Shown here one piece after another: positions 1 to 10,373 of a stretch of 64,000 bases of DNA. This stretch comes from Kalaharituber pfeilii (Eukaryota; Ascomycota; Pezizomycetes; Pezizales; Pezizaceae), in the NCBI GenBank assembly GCA_015179045.1, contig WHUZ01000002.1, positions 2,294,001 to 2,358,000 of the forward strand, given 5' to 3'. The notes beneath the pieces were generated by a model. That model was not told the DNA's origin. It did not search any database and saw only the letters and a program-made list of their open reading frames with translations. Numbering within the stretch: position 1 is the stretch's first letter; every line of letters begins with the position of its first letter. The position numbers and the translations under genes are program-made.

Positions 1-23
1 GTACTGACTTGCTTGATCTCTAG

Positions 24-2883
24 TTACTTTGGCATCCTTCATGAGATCAATTCAGAAAACTCGACCGTTGCACTTGAGAAGGTTGTCTCTTACGGAACCG
101 AAGGGCGATGTGGAGACCCAGCCAAAGAGATTCCTGCTACTGACAATGTGTATGAGTATATCGTCTTCAGAGGTAGCGATGTGAAGGAGTTAAGGATTGA
201 AGAACAGGCAAAGCCTCAGCAGCCTAAACCTCCACAGGTTCCTGATAATCCTGCCATACTGCAAGTCTTTATTTGATTTTTCACTTGAAAATACAACTGG
301 GAACTGTGATGAAGTATATCGGATTTAACTTTTATTATTTCCTGAGTGCGCATAGTATGCGGATATTTCCGTTGCCTTCCTTCTGAAAAAACACTATTAC
401 TTTCTCTTGGAACGCTATTTTGAACTGTTGAGAGAGCATGGCTGATCAATTCAGAGTACTACGCGCCCTCCTAGTTACCTTCAAGGGGTCCCACAGTATC
501 CGAACCCGACTATGCATCCGTACCACCAGCAAAACCCACCAGTCAGATACGGATATCCTCCAAATCCCTATAGATATCCCGGTTACCCACCTGTTGGTCC
601 ACCTGGTCCTGGTGTAGGCAAATTTCCTCCTCAGCCTCCCCAACAGCCTCCACAACAACCCCTGCAGCCAATTGGATCGTATCCTCGTCAGGCTCCTCTG
701 GCTCATGCCCCCATTGGACCAGCAGCTACCCGACCTCAGCAAGTGCCTACACCCCCGACACCGCTCCCCCTAGGGACCCCACCTCGCGGCAAAGTCAGCA
801 GCCTGCAGACAAGCTCAACCTCACATGGATTGAGGCGGAGCAGTGCGCCTCTTGTATCCTCTGTGGAGCCTGTGATGCGGGCAGAGCTGCGTGGATGCCT
901 CCACCCAAATGTCGCTAGCTTCTGCGAGAGCTTTATCCTCAACTGGGCGCCGACGGTGGGGGAAGCAAGCCATTGCCTAGATATGCTAGCAACCCAACAA
1001 AGCCTATGCATTGAAGCTCTGCCGGGCGGAGGCCATCGTTGCTCGCAGTCGCAGTTCTCCGACGCTACCTTCCCGGATTGGTTTTGTAGCTTTGCAAACG
1101 CTGTTCGCACTTCCGTAGATGGCAGGTTCATTGTTCCCGGTTCTATTGCCCCCACGGACAGGCCACGCGTCTGGATAACCACCCGTAGCAAGCCCCTTAC
1201 TGGCGCCCGGAACGGTCGAGTGCGGCCTGACTTTGTCCTCTATTGCCCTTATTCATGCTCCACAGATGCTGCGAACCGTGTTGCCTGGAAGGACGTTCTT
1301 ATTGTCGGTTCACACGAGTCCAAAGGGTTAACAGTGGACTCCAGCATTGCCCAGCTGGCTTGTTACGCCAGCGAAGTGTTTCTTGCCCAGCCCTTTCGGC
1401 ATTTTGTTTTCGGTATACTCACAAGCAATCGCCGCAGCGGCATTGTGTTCTGGCGATTCGATCGCGCCGGCGCTCTTTCATCCACTGAGCTCGATTATTC
1501 CATTATAGACCTTTGTCTTCTAACCCGATGCCTCTACGCTTTCCTACACATGCCCGCATCCGCACTCGGCTACCACACTGATAGCATCATGGTGGAACCC
1601 AACGGAGCATTCCCCACGGAGGGCTGCCCCCGTATTTACTCTCCTGTTCGGACTGACGGCTGTCTCGAGCTTCAGCAGCTGGCGTTTGCAACTGGTGGCA
1701 TTATATGCCGCGGCACTGCGTGCTGGCGAGGGGAGCTTCGACGACCATGCGTCCCTGCGATGGCCGTCGTTGTCAAGTATGCTTGGCGTTCTACTGGGCG
1801 CATCCCGGAAGGTGACCTGTACAAGCAAGCGCATTCCAAAGGTGTCATTGGCCTGGCGCACTGCCTAGCCTACAATGTGTATAAGGATATTCACGACGGT
1901 GTCCGGTATGGCATCACAACGCAAAGTTTCTATGGACAGGAGAGCAGCTCCACCGATACCTGGAACTACACTTCACATATGGCTAAGTACAACCGTGTGT
2001 ACACCCGCCTCATCTTGCATCCCCAGGGCAGTCCTCTTCACTACATTACTTCCGCTCACGAGCTGGCCCATGGCCTGTTGGCTGGATTTATCGGTAAGAA
2101 TACGTGCTCTTCTGACTGCTAGTGGCTAACGTTTGACCCCCAGGGCATGCCTCCCTGTACTTCCAGGGCCAGATTCTTCACCGGGATATATCACCCAGCA
2201 ACATCATTTACACAGAAGAACCCTTGGCTGTCACTGATCCTTTGTTCACCGGCAGCATACCAGCTCTACATGGATGCCTCATTGACCTCGATCATGCCAT
2301 CGAATTTCCTGCGCTGGTTGCCTCCGGTGCCAATGACCGTATGGGAACATACCCCTACATGGCTATTAATATCCTTACCGGTCGCGACGAGCATCGCTAC
2401 CGCCATGACCTCGAATCATTCTTATATGTCTTGCTGATGCTTTGTTTATATCCTGTCCCTGCCGTCCCTCCTGACGTCAAAGGAATTGATAACCCTCATG
2501 CTGCGTATTTCCAGAAGGCGTTCCCGCCTAACGACCCCCTCAAGCACTGGACGCATACCGACCCACTCGTAGTCGGGTTATACAAGAAGACCCATATTAT
2601 CTTTGAAACCGACGCATTTGAAGAGCTACTGCAGCGGTTCAAGCCGACCCACGCCGCGTTCAAGGTGGCGGCGCGACGGCTACGGTCGTTGTTGTGGGAG
2701 ACCCACCACCCAGGGATGTATCAAGTCACTACGGGGATTTTGGAAGGCTTTGTCAAGAAGGGGCTTCGCGAAAAGGATGCGTACACTCAGTGGAGGGACT
2801 GTCTGTTCAGCATAGTTCAGGAGCTGGAGAAAGAGAATGCTGTCCTTGCCGCTGCTACCGCTGCTAACCATCACTTGCTATAA
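24..2883 (+). CDS. LSM14/Scd6-like Sm domain joined in frame to a FunK1 fungal-type kinase (5' end outside window)
   Basis: Exons 24-264, 455-2093 and 2144-2883 join cleanly (introns 265-454 and 2094-2143); the first exon starts after an acceptor AG at 22-23, so the start codon lies upstream. Exon 1 gives the LSM14/Scd6 Sm-like core (FGILHEINSENSTVALEKV, then VYEYIVFRGSDVKEL). Scd6-type proteins bind mRNA caps and eIF4G and repress translation in P-bodies. Exon 2 begins with a Pro/Gln/Tyr-rich linker like that of Scd6, but the FDF and RGG parts do not follow. From about base 870 the frame becomes a FunK1 domain, with catalytic loop HRDISPSNI at about 2182-2208 and IDLDHA in the DFG position. 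FunK1 kinases are large fungal families of unknown substrate. The fusion is seen directly in the reading frame; whether one chimeric mRNA is made, or a FunK1 unit truncated the Scd6 gene, is not settled. Confidence 0.75.
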
Positions 2884-3344
2884 TGTTGTTCAAGTAATGG
2901 AAAATGGGCTTCTTTTTTCCATGTCCCATTTCCAAGATTAGTTGCTAACTGCTTATCACTCTGTTTCAAAATATCTGACACAGTAGATACAGTTTCTGGT
3001 TAACCTAAAATAATAGATTAGAAACTTAGGATATCAAGGTAAGGTAAAGTACAGTAATCTTACCAATATATCTCGAAAAAGTTTACCAAATTTACTTAAC
3101 CTTTCTTTAGCATACTTTGGTTCTAGTCGACATCTACATATTTGGTGCTTCTCAAGCACACTGAAGATCCGACGTTTTTCTAGATTTTGTGAGCGACGCA
3201 TATTGATGTATGTGGCTGGGTATGTGAACAAGTTGATGTTTACTTCGTTCATTTCCTATTGCGGTAATTATTTAATTATATCACCTCCCTGTCTGCCAAG
3301 CATTTTATTCTATACCGGAACCTTGCTATACCGGACGAAAAGTG
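2867..3344 (+). repeat. FunK1 3' end and downstream tail shared with the transposon at 52.6-53.1 kb
   Basis: Starting 17 bases before the FunK1 stop codon, about 480 bases match 52638-53086 with many substitutions and small gaps. Shared blocks include ACCATCACTTGCTA, AAAGTACAGTAATCTTACCA, TGCTTCTCAAGCACACT and the ending CTTGCTATACCGGACGAAAA. In the second copy this block is the right part of an element with terminal inverted repeats; here the right terminus is missing after base 3344. It is read as the 3' part of a FunK1-carrying mobile unit. Confidence 0.8.
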
Positions 3345-3778
3345 TCTCTTGAGTACAGTAATAAAAGAGCAAGGAAGTGGCATATGATACGGGCCACGAT
3401 TCGGTACACTCTGGCGCGAGGTGTAGCCGAACAGACTCAGGCCGAGTGGCATCAATACTTGTTGAACGAGATATTGTGCTGCGTGCTCCTGAGAGCTGAA
3501 GTTTCCATTACCCTAGACTTTTTGCTTGAATATAGTAAGCTTTTCAGTGTAACGTGCAAACCAGCAGTAGTGCGTAGGGCGACAGCGGCGATAACTGCTT
3601 CTAATATATATCATGAAAACCCAATGTAGATTCACCAACTAAGCTTTACCCTCTCGTCCCGTACTTCCTCCTACAACCAATTCCATTCCACAAAAAAGAA
3701 AATAAATAATTAGTTATCAAAAAAAATAGCTCTCACTTCACCAGCTAACCAGTCCACATTCACTTCTTAGACCCCCTC
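3345..3778. other. Gap without recognisable gene
   Basis: Contains a 95-codon open frame on the plus strand (3342-3629) with no similarity I recognise, then an A-rich stretch. I see no gene here. Confidence 0.5.
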
Positions 3779-4433
3779 CTACTCGCCTCCGGTGGCTCCC
3801 CCGCAAATCATATCGGCGTCATCCCATCTCCGACCCGGCGTCGGCATCTGCGGAGGCGGGATCGCTCGAGTAGGCACCCGGGGCCGGCAGAGGAGTATTT
3901 GGTGCGTCGGTACGGGGGCACGGGACTGTTTCGGTGGGGAGCGCGGCTGTTGGGATTGCAGCTGCGGTTGTGGTTGCGGCTTGGGTGGCGAGGAGAGATA
4001 TGCAGTTTGTGGTGATTGTGGGCTGGCGTTGTTTTGGAGGTGGCGCGGGAGGGCTTGCGGCGAAGTAACTGAGGGGTTCGTATGTTGCGGGGCCGGAGCT
4101 GTTTCTGCCATGTCTGTTGCGGGGAAGGCGATTCTGTATTGGCGTAGCGGGCTTCGGGACAGGAACTGGAGACGGCGATAACAACATAGCACTCGCACCT
4201 CGACCTGCTGTTGTCCTCGGCCCATTACTCCCTCCAATTCCACCACCACTTTTCTCCGAAATCCTCTTTACCCCCATTCTCCCCGCCAAACCCCTCCTCT
4301 ACCCTCTTTGCTTCCACCGTCCTCTCATACACCCATGCCCCATCCACCTCCCAACCAGCTTCGACAAATCATTGTAAAACTTCCTTCCCGTGTCTAATTC
4401 TGCACAATTTCTCTATATTTGAAGTATCCATCT
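3779..4433 (-). pseudogene. Doubtful proline-rich gene with an in-frame TGA
   Basis: On the minus strand an ATG at 4433 opens MDTSNIEKLCRIRHGKEVLQ, meets a TGA (about 4371-4373), and continues in the same frame as FVEAGWEVDGAWVYERTVEA and a Gly/Glu-rich stretch, ending near 4230. A possible intron (GTAAAG donor) could lead into Pro/Gln/Thr-rich frames running to about 3779. The upstream part looks protein-like, but I do not recognise the family and the stop codon is real in this sequence. It could be a gene broken by a C-to-T change, an unusual splice, or chance. Confidence 0.3.
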
Positions 4434-4886
4434 TCAAGCGTTTGTCGCGCCGTCTCTCGCTCTTTAATGCTAAAATCTAGTCTACTTGTCACGGTACTCA
4501 TCACTCCGCTGTGCACTCAGATATATGGGGGCGTAACATCCACCCCACAGGCACTGCTGAAGCCAGGCGTTGTCATCCGATCTCTCGCCTCCTTGCTTCC
4601 TCATGTCATACTTGTTCCTGAACTAAGACGTGCGCGGCTTAGTGCCGCAGCCAGGCAACTGCGGCCGAATCCCACGGGGAGGCGCTTAAGCTTCCAGTGC
4701 CGTCACTGCAGAAGTGAGTCAGGTCCTGCTGGCCCCTGCGGACCCCTGCCGCCCGCTTGGTGCCCTCCCAGCAGCCGCATCGCACGCCTGCGGAGACGGT
4801 CGGCTGCTGAAACGGACGGGATTCTCGGTAAGCTATGTAGCATAGCATAGCTGCCTCGCACGCACGAGGGTAGCATATTACTGTAT

Positions 4887-6154
4887 GTACCTCAGGCCTA
4901 CAGGGCCGTTAGAGTTTCGAACCGTCTGATACTGTAGTTGTCTCAGCAGCTGGTGCTGCTTACCCCATTTCCCCCGCGAACCATAGCGCCGAGCAGGGAG
5001 CCCGAGGACTTCAAGCAATCAAGCCCTTTCACGCGGGACCCAAAATTAGATATCATATCATAGAGCCTGGCAGCCTGCCCTACCACTTGGTACCAGTTCT
5101 TTCCAGGGGGCAGGACTTCCCCCTCCTCCCTTCGCCTCGGACCCGCTCGATCGCCAGGACAGTACCACCTAATCTGCCCCGAACCGTACTGGAGTACACG
5201 AAACGACCGGCGTAGCTCCCAGGCCCCCGTGCAATAAACGCAATCTAGGAATCTTCAAAAAGTAAATTAAATAAAACTGAACAAAAATCAAGAAGCAGAG
5301 AAAACGCATAGTCTTGGGCCAGAAGCAACAGGCAAAACAGCGGCAAGAAGCTAACCCCCTCCAAGGAATAAAGTTGGAAAGCAGCGCTGGCGTCCACTCA
5401 GCCGCCGCCGCCGCCGCCGCCGCAGTCGACGTCGCACGCAAAGTCCCCGGACAGCGGAAGTGCACGCCCTACTGGGAGTAGCAGCAGCAACACCACCCCG
5501 CAGCAGTCCTCAAATACTCATCAACACCTCCACCACCACCATCCCCAGCCCCAGCCCCAGCCCCACCGCCATCTACAGAACACTCACCATTACCCTCGCA
5601 GCCGTCGCCATCAAGCCCCGACTAGCCAACCACGCAGCCAGCATAACAGCATCAGCACACCGACAACCACGTCCACCTGCAGCGGCTTCAAGCGTCCAAG
5701 AGCTCCTTCGCCAGTATACCCGCCGCCTAATCCAATAGGCCCGTATTGTACAGTTACTTCTATTCTTTGGGATCCACAATATACCAGTACCGGTAGACCT
5801 GATTTTGGGCATTACTATAAGCAGTATCCGTCACCCCCGCTCCGGGGCTCTCATAAGGAGGTCGTAGACGACTCTGATAGCATCGAAGAGGCTGAGGACG
5901 CTGAAGACTCGGATTACGACGTCTTAAGTGACGACGACGAGGGGGAGGACGAAGAGCTTTACGACGACGATACCGAGCAAGAAAAGGAAGTAGTCGCAAG
6001 ACCATCTCGGCAATCTCAGCCCCGTACGCAAGAAAAGCTTAAGCGAGCAAGGAGTCAGACCAGGAGTAGGAGTAGAAGTAGGGACGCCGCAGGCAGCAAG
6101 CATAAAGTATTTGCAGAGGAGGGGAAGGTCATAGAGAACAATAGAAATAACATA
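4887..6154 (+). promoter_or_regulatory. ATG-free leader of the PHO85-like kinase gene with an open in-frame extension
   Basis: Reading every line, I find no ATG on the plus strand between the one near 4883 and the kinase ATG at 6155. From after a TAA at 5369-5371 the frame stays open for 261 codons straight into the kinase ATG. That frame encodes a Ser/Pro/His/Gln-rich part, then an acidic run (DSDYDVLSDDDEGEDEE), then an Arg/Ser part (RARSQTRSRSRSRD). An in-frame CTG at 5387 has G at -3 and G at +4, the best near-cognate context I see. It may be a long leader cleared of upstream ATGs, a non-AUG-started N-terminal extension, or part of an isoform with an unseen upstream exon. Confidence 0.6.
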
Positions 6155-7362
6155 ATGGAGAAAAGGCATCCTAGCAGTTTTCAGCAGTTGGAGAAGTTGG
6201 GAGAGGGGACGTATGCTACTGTAGGACCGTCTACTCTTCGACTCTAACTTGAGTGATACTAACACTCCTTTAGGTTTTCAAAGGTCGAAATCGCCAGACC
6301 GGCGAGCTGGTAGCTTTGAAGGAAATCCATCTTGACAGCGAAGAAGGGACACCCTCTACCGCTATCCGGGAGATCTCACTAATGAAAGAATTAAAGCACG
6401 AAAATATTGTTTCTTTGCATGATGTTATTCATACGGAGAATAAGCTCATGCTGGTTTTCGAGTTTATGGATAAAGACCTTAAGAAGTATATGGATTCACG
6501 TGGAGACCGCGGAGCTTTGGACCCCTTTACCATCAAGTCATTTATGCACCAGCTACTACAGGGGATCGCATTCTGCCATGAGAATAGAGTTCTACATCGA
6601 GACTTGAAGCCCCAAAACTTGCTTATCAACAGTAAAGGCCAGCTCAAGCTCGCCGACTTCGGTCTGGCGCGTGCGTTCGGTATCCCGGTCAATACTTTTT
6701 CGAACGAGGTTGTTACACTATGGTATCGTGCCCCTGATGTATTATTGGGATCTAGGACATACAATACTAGCATAGACATTTGGTCAGCGGGGTGCATCAT
6801 GGCAGAAATGTACACTGGGCGACCGCTCTTCCCCGGCACCGCCAATGACGACCAGCTACAGAAGATCTTCCGACTAATGGGAACCCCGAGCGAACGTAGC
6901 TGGCCAGGTATAAGTCAATACCCTGAATACCGTAGCACATTCCAAGTCTACGCTACCCAGGACCTGAGACACATTCTCCCTCAGATTGACCCTACAGGAC
7001 TTGACCTTTTGAGCCGGATGCTTCAAGTTCGTCCAGAGATGCGTATTAGCGCAAAGGATGCACTGAAGCACCCGTGGTTCGACTCAGTTTCCACCAAGCG
7101 CGGCACTGGCGCAACTTCTGCCGGGCCCTCGGTTGCTTCTGTCTCGTCAATCCCGCAACAGACACAGCAACAGCAGCAGCAAATGGCTGCACAGATGATG
7201 CCGCCGCCCAGCCAAATGATGGGTATGAGTCAAGCCGAGATGCAACGCCGAATGCAGATCCAGCAACAGCAGCAAGCGGCAGCGGCAGCGCAGCAGTACC
7301 AGTATCAGCAGGCCCAGGTGCAACAGCAGCAGGCATATGCGCAGCAGCAAGCGTACCATCAC

Positions 7363-7397
<35 letters not shown>

Positions 7398-7473
7398 AGG
7401 GTACGCACAGGGCCAACAGTACCAAGGACAGCAGGGCCAGGGGGGGCATCCACATCAGGGGCAGGTATATTAG
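6155..7473 (+). CDS. phoA: PHO85/PHOA-type cyclin-dependent kinase with glutamine-rich tail
   Basis: Exons 6155-6220 and 6274-7473, with a 53-base intron carrying an ACTAAC branch site, give 421 residues. The kinase domain covers about residues 9-292: glycine loop GEGTYATV, the Pro-Ser-Thr-Ala-Ile-Arg-Glu helix (PSTAIRE), catalytic loop [19 protein letters not shown], and [11 protein letters not shown]. This is the hallmark set of Pho85/PHOA, the CDK that with Pho80-type cyclins controls phosphate response, growth and morphogenesis. The last ~130 residues are mostly Gln with Ala, Met and Pro, encoded by CAG/CAA repeats; yeast Pho85 ends soon after the kinase domain, while tails occur in filamentous fungi. 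The ATG at 6155 matches the family start ([19 protein letters not shown]), but the same frame is open far upstream. Confidence 0.95.
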
Positions 7474-9065
7474 GCGTGTGATGCCCAGCAAGGGTGGATC
7501 CCTCACTAGGGAGCTCGCTGTGAACTGGTGCTTTTTATTTGCGGTGGGCTGCTTGTTGGAGTAGAGTTCACTGCGAGTCAGAGGTGGGGCGCATCAAGGG
7601 ACGGTTAGTCCTTGGGAAGTAAGGGGAATGCTGAAAAACAGGCGGGGAAGTGTATCAATTCAGTTTGTCTTACTTTCTTCCATAATCATCTTTTTTATGT
7701 TGTTTCTTGTATCTAGTAGTACTCCCATTGTGTTTATTCGTCCGAGAGTTTCTCGCTTACGCCTGTGATTTCTTGTTACTATAATTTTTTTTCACGCATT
7801 ATTATGTTCTTATGAGTCATTCCAATTGTGCTGAGGGTGAGTGCGAGTATTTGTGGGTGTGCGTACATGCCGTATGCGAACAGAGTGATTTATATACTTG
7901 TTATATCCCGTACTCATATTGCTATGCGTTTGATGTTATGCCTCATGGGTTTATGTAATGTGCTGCTTTGTGTTGTGTTGTATTGTGTATCATGTATTTT
8001 TTTTTTTTTTTTTCCTGCGAAAGTCACGGGAATTTGAGTTGGGGAAGATTGTGTGTGAGGGGAGGGGGGTGGAGGGGAGGGGGTACAAATATATTGTGAT
8101 GTACCTTATTTTTTTTTTTCTTTTAATTCTTATTTTATTTTTATATTTATTTTTATTTTTTTTATTCCCCTTCCAATGTAAAGACGAATTATAAAGAGTA
8201 TAATTTCTTTGGGGGATATAATTTCTCCCCCCCTCCAAAGAAATTATATTTATCTTTTTAGTGCCTTCAGCTGCGTAAGGCAAGCCAGACCACCAAAAAA
8301 GTGGGGGGGGGCGGAACGAATTGGAGTTGTAGTAGTCTCGTGGAGTATCTTTTTTTTTTTTTTTTTCCGTTGGTTGGTGGAAGTGAAGATAACGAAGCCA
8401 GAAGAAGAAGAAGAAGAAGAAGAGAAGATTGGGAGGGGAGGAGATTACTACTTCCATATATTCGCCGCACAAAATATGGTGGTGGTGGTGGTGTGTTTGC
8501 TTTTTTTTACGCCCTAAATTGTCTAGTTTTGTCTGTCTGTATGTATATGTATGTATGTATGTTATGTATGTGGGTTTGGGTGACAGGTATGTTTCCATTT
8601 TATTTTATTTTTACGAGACTTACCTTATTGTTTTGTTCCGACCATAAGCTCAATGGGTAAACCCCACGTAAGATGTTAGTCATAATTCACTTGAGGTTGG
8701 CAGAAAGGTAGTTGAGGGTAAGAAATTACACAACATGGCATAAACGCGGTGGGAGGGTAGCTAACGTAGTTTTAGACGTCCTGGGTGTGTTGGACTTCGT
8801 TGGCAGAGATGTATTGAGTTCAGTATGCGGATGCAGGTAGGGGAGGGATAAATTTCACGTTGTACAGGTTGAGTTCGGTGTTGTGAGACACGCTGTGGTT
8901 GAGGGTAACTTACACAACATGCGACCAAAGGTACTACTAGTTAACACTTGGAAGCAGTTGCTCGCTCGGCACTGTCTCAGGAGCAGTTACCCACCGACCA
9001 GGTCATCGTACCGTCTTGTTTACGAGGCCACTATATAAACTAAACTTTCATATATAAAAAAAAAA

Positions 9066-9114
<49 letters not shown>

Positions 9115-9131
9115 AGCTAGAATTCAATCAT
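7474..9131. other. Low-complexity 3' flank: T-tracts, GAA/GTG microsatellites, poly(A)
   Basis: After the kinase stop the sequence becomes T-rich, with T-runs at about 7998-8013 and 8349-8366, a GAA run at 8401-8422, a GGT run at 8477-8490 and a TATG run at 8539-8565. A small imperfect foldback (ATAATTTCTTTGG ... CCAAAGAAATTAT) lies at 8201-8254. A nearly pure A-tract covers 9057-9112. Open frames here are products of these repeats. I see no gene. Confidence 0.7.
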
Positions 9132-9133
9132 AT

Positions 9134-9215
9134 GGAACGGAGCATTACAGTCCATCTTTTTTTTAGAAAAGATGCCCTTTTTCTCCAGCTCAGATTTGAA
9201 CCGGGTGCCCCTCAA
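9134..9215 (-). repeat. Dispersed repeat fragment with Pol III B-box-like motif
   Basis: GGAGCATTACAGTCCATCTT recurs at 41868, and both copies are followed about 50 bases later by a motif which on the minus strand reads GGTTCAA.TCT, like a tRNA B box. This copy sits just after the poly(A) tract. It suggests a degenerate tRNA-derived SINE, but I cannot fold a cloverleaf. Confidence 0.35.
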
Positions 9216-10373
9216 TTCTATAGCCTCTTCATGGCGCTTGTTGTTTACCTCCATCCGATCGCTAGAGACACACTTCAACCAAGGGATAGGTCAGACTGCC
9301 TCTTGAATCCCGGAAGGGGGTTACAGAACCAAATTACTCGAACTCACCACACCATCCCCATCTCCACCGTTGCGCCGCACCGTCGTAGCGAACCGTCCCA
9401 CCCTCCACATCCCCCCCCCCGATAACCCCCCCTTCAGCAGCTACAATGGTATCTTGCACCGCCATCTTGCACCACTCCTTCAACCGCATGTTGAACCGAA
9501 TTGTCAACAATACGTTCTCACTAGTCTCCTACCAAGCCCCCCGGACACTCTCCGGGTGGAGAAAATTCCTCTTCCAGTGTCTTTATTTCTGCAACGTGAT
9601 ACCAGAACTATCATATTGCTACTGGGGGTCTTTCACACTTCTTGCTGTGTTAGTTGATGGTAACTTTGGGAGAGTTGGGAACGAGATACAGGAGTTGAAC
9701 CTAGATCTGACCGATTTTCTTCACTATAACTATAGCGAGGGCACTTTCTTTACCTGTGTAGACAAAGAAGCTCGCCCATCCTGTCAGGTTTCACCAAGAA
9801 GAGGTTCATTAAAGCCAGGGTCACCCGCAACGCCCACTATGCATACAGTAGCAGGCCGCCCATTGGAAGCGCGCTATTCACAATTTGAATTTTTGCTTCC
9901 GCATTTGGAGGGGGCAGGGACGGGCTTGGCGTCGCCGACCTAGCCCAACGTGGTAGTGCCCTCCCCACACGCATTAGGCACTGTCCCCCTCCCACGTGTG
10001 TGCACCGCGACTCATTGCACTTAGTCATCGGCAGCATCTTGTCACTCGATCTCATACACCTACATGGATTGGTGCTGCATGCAATTACTCAGAGCAGAGT
10101 TTTTCTAATTTGTCTTTTTCTTAAATTGACTGTTGTTTGAGCATTCGCTGTACAGTACAATTGAGTTTCTGCAACGTACGGAACGAACGAGACGGTACTT
10201 AAACAACCTACATAAACGAGAAATTGCAAGCTGCGACTGGAAATCGTTCAATCGGACAGCAATTGAACAAGCTTCTCAAGGCCACACCAGCTGCAGCCTC
10301 GTGTCGGAAGCGGGGTTCTCGGCGTTGAGAAGGTATCCCACGGGAGTGGGTTGGTGGGGGTCGAGTGGGAAGG
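9216..10373. other. Intergenic, unassigned open frame at 9446-9943
   Basis: A 165-codon plus-strand frame (9446-9943) starts MVSCTAILHHSFNRMLNR and has no domain I recognise. Its composition is unremarkable and no clear intron pattern supports it. The last few hundred bases before 10374 are the likely promoter of the transporter gene. Confidence 0.3.

Noticed and set aside
7990..8660. Several overlapping frames of 60-200 codons on both strands
   Set aside because: They consist of Phe, Lys, Arg or Tyr runs produced by T-tracts and microsatellites.
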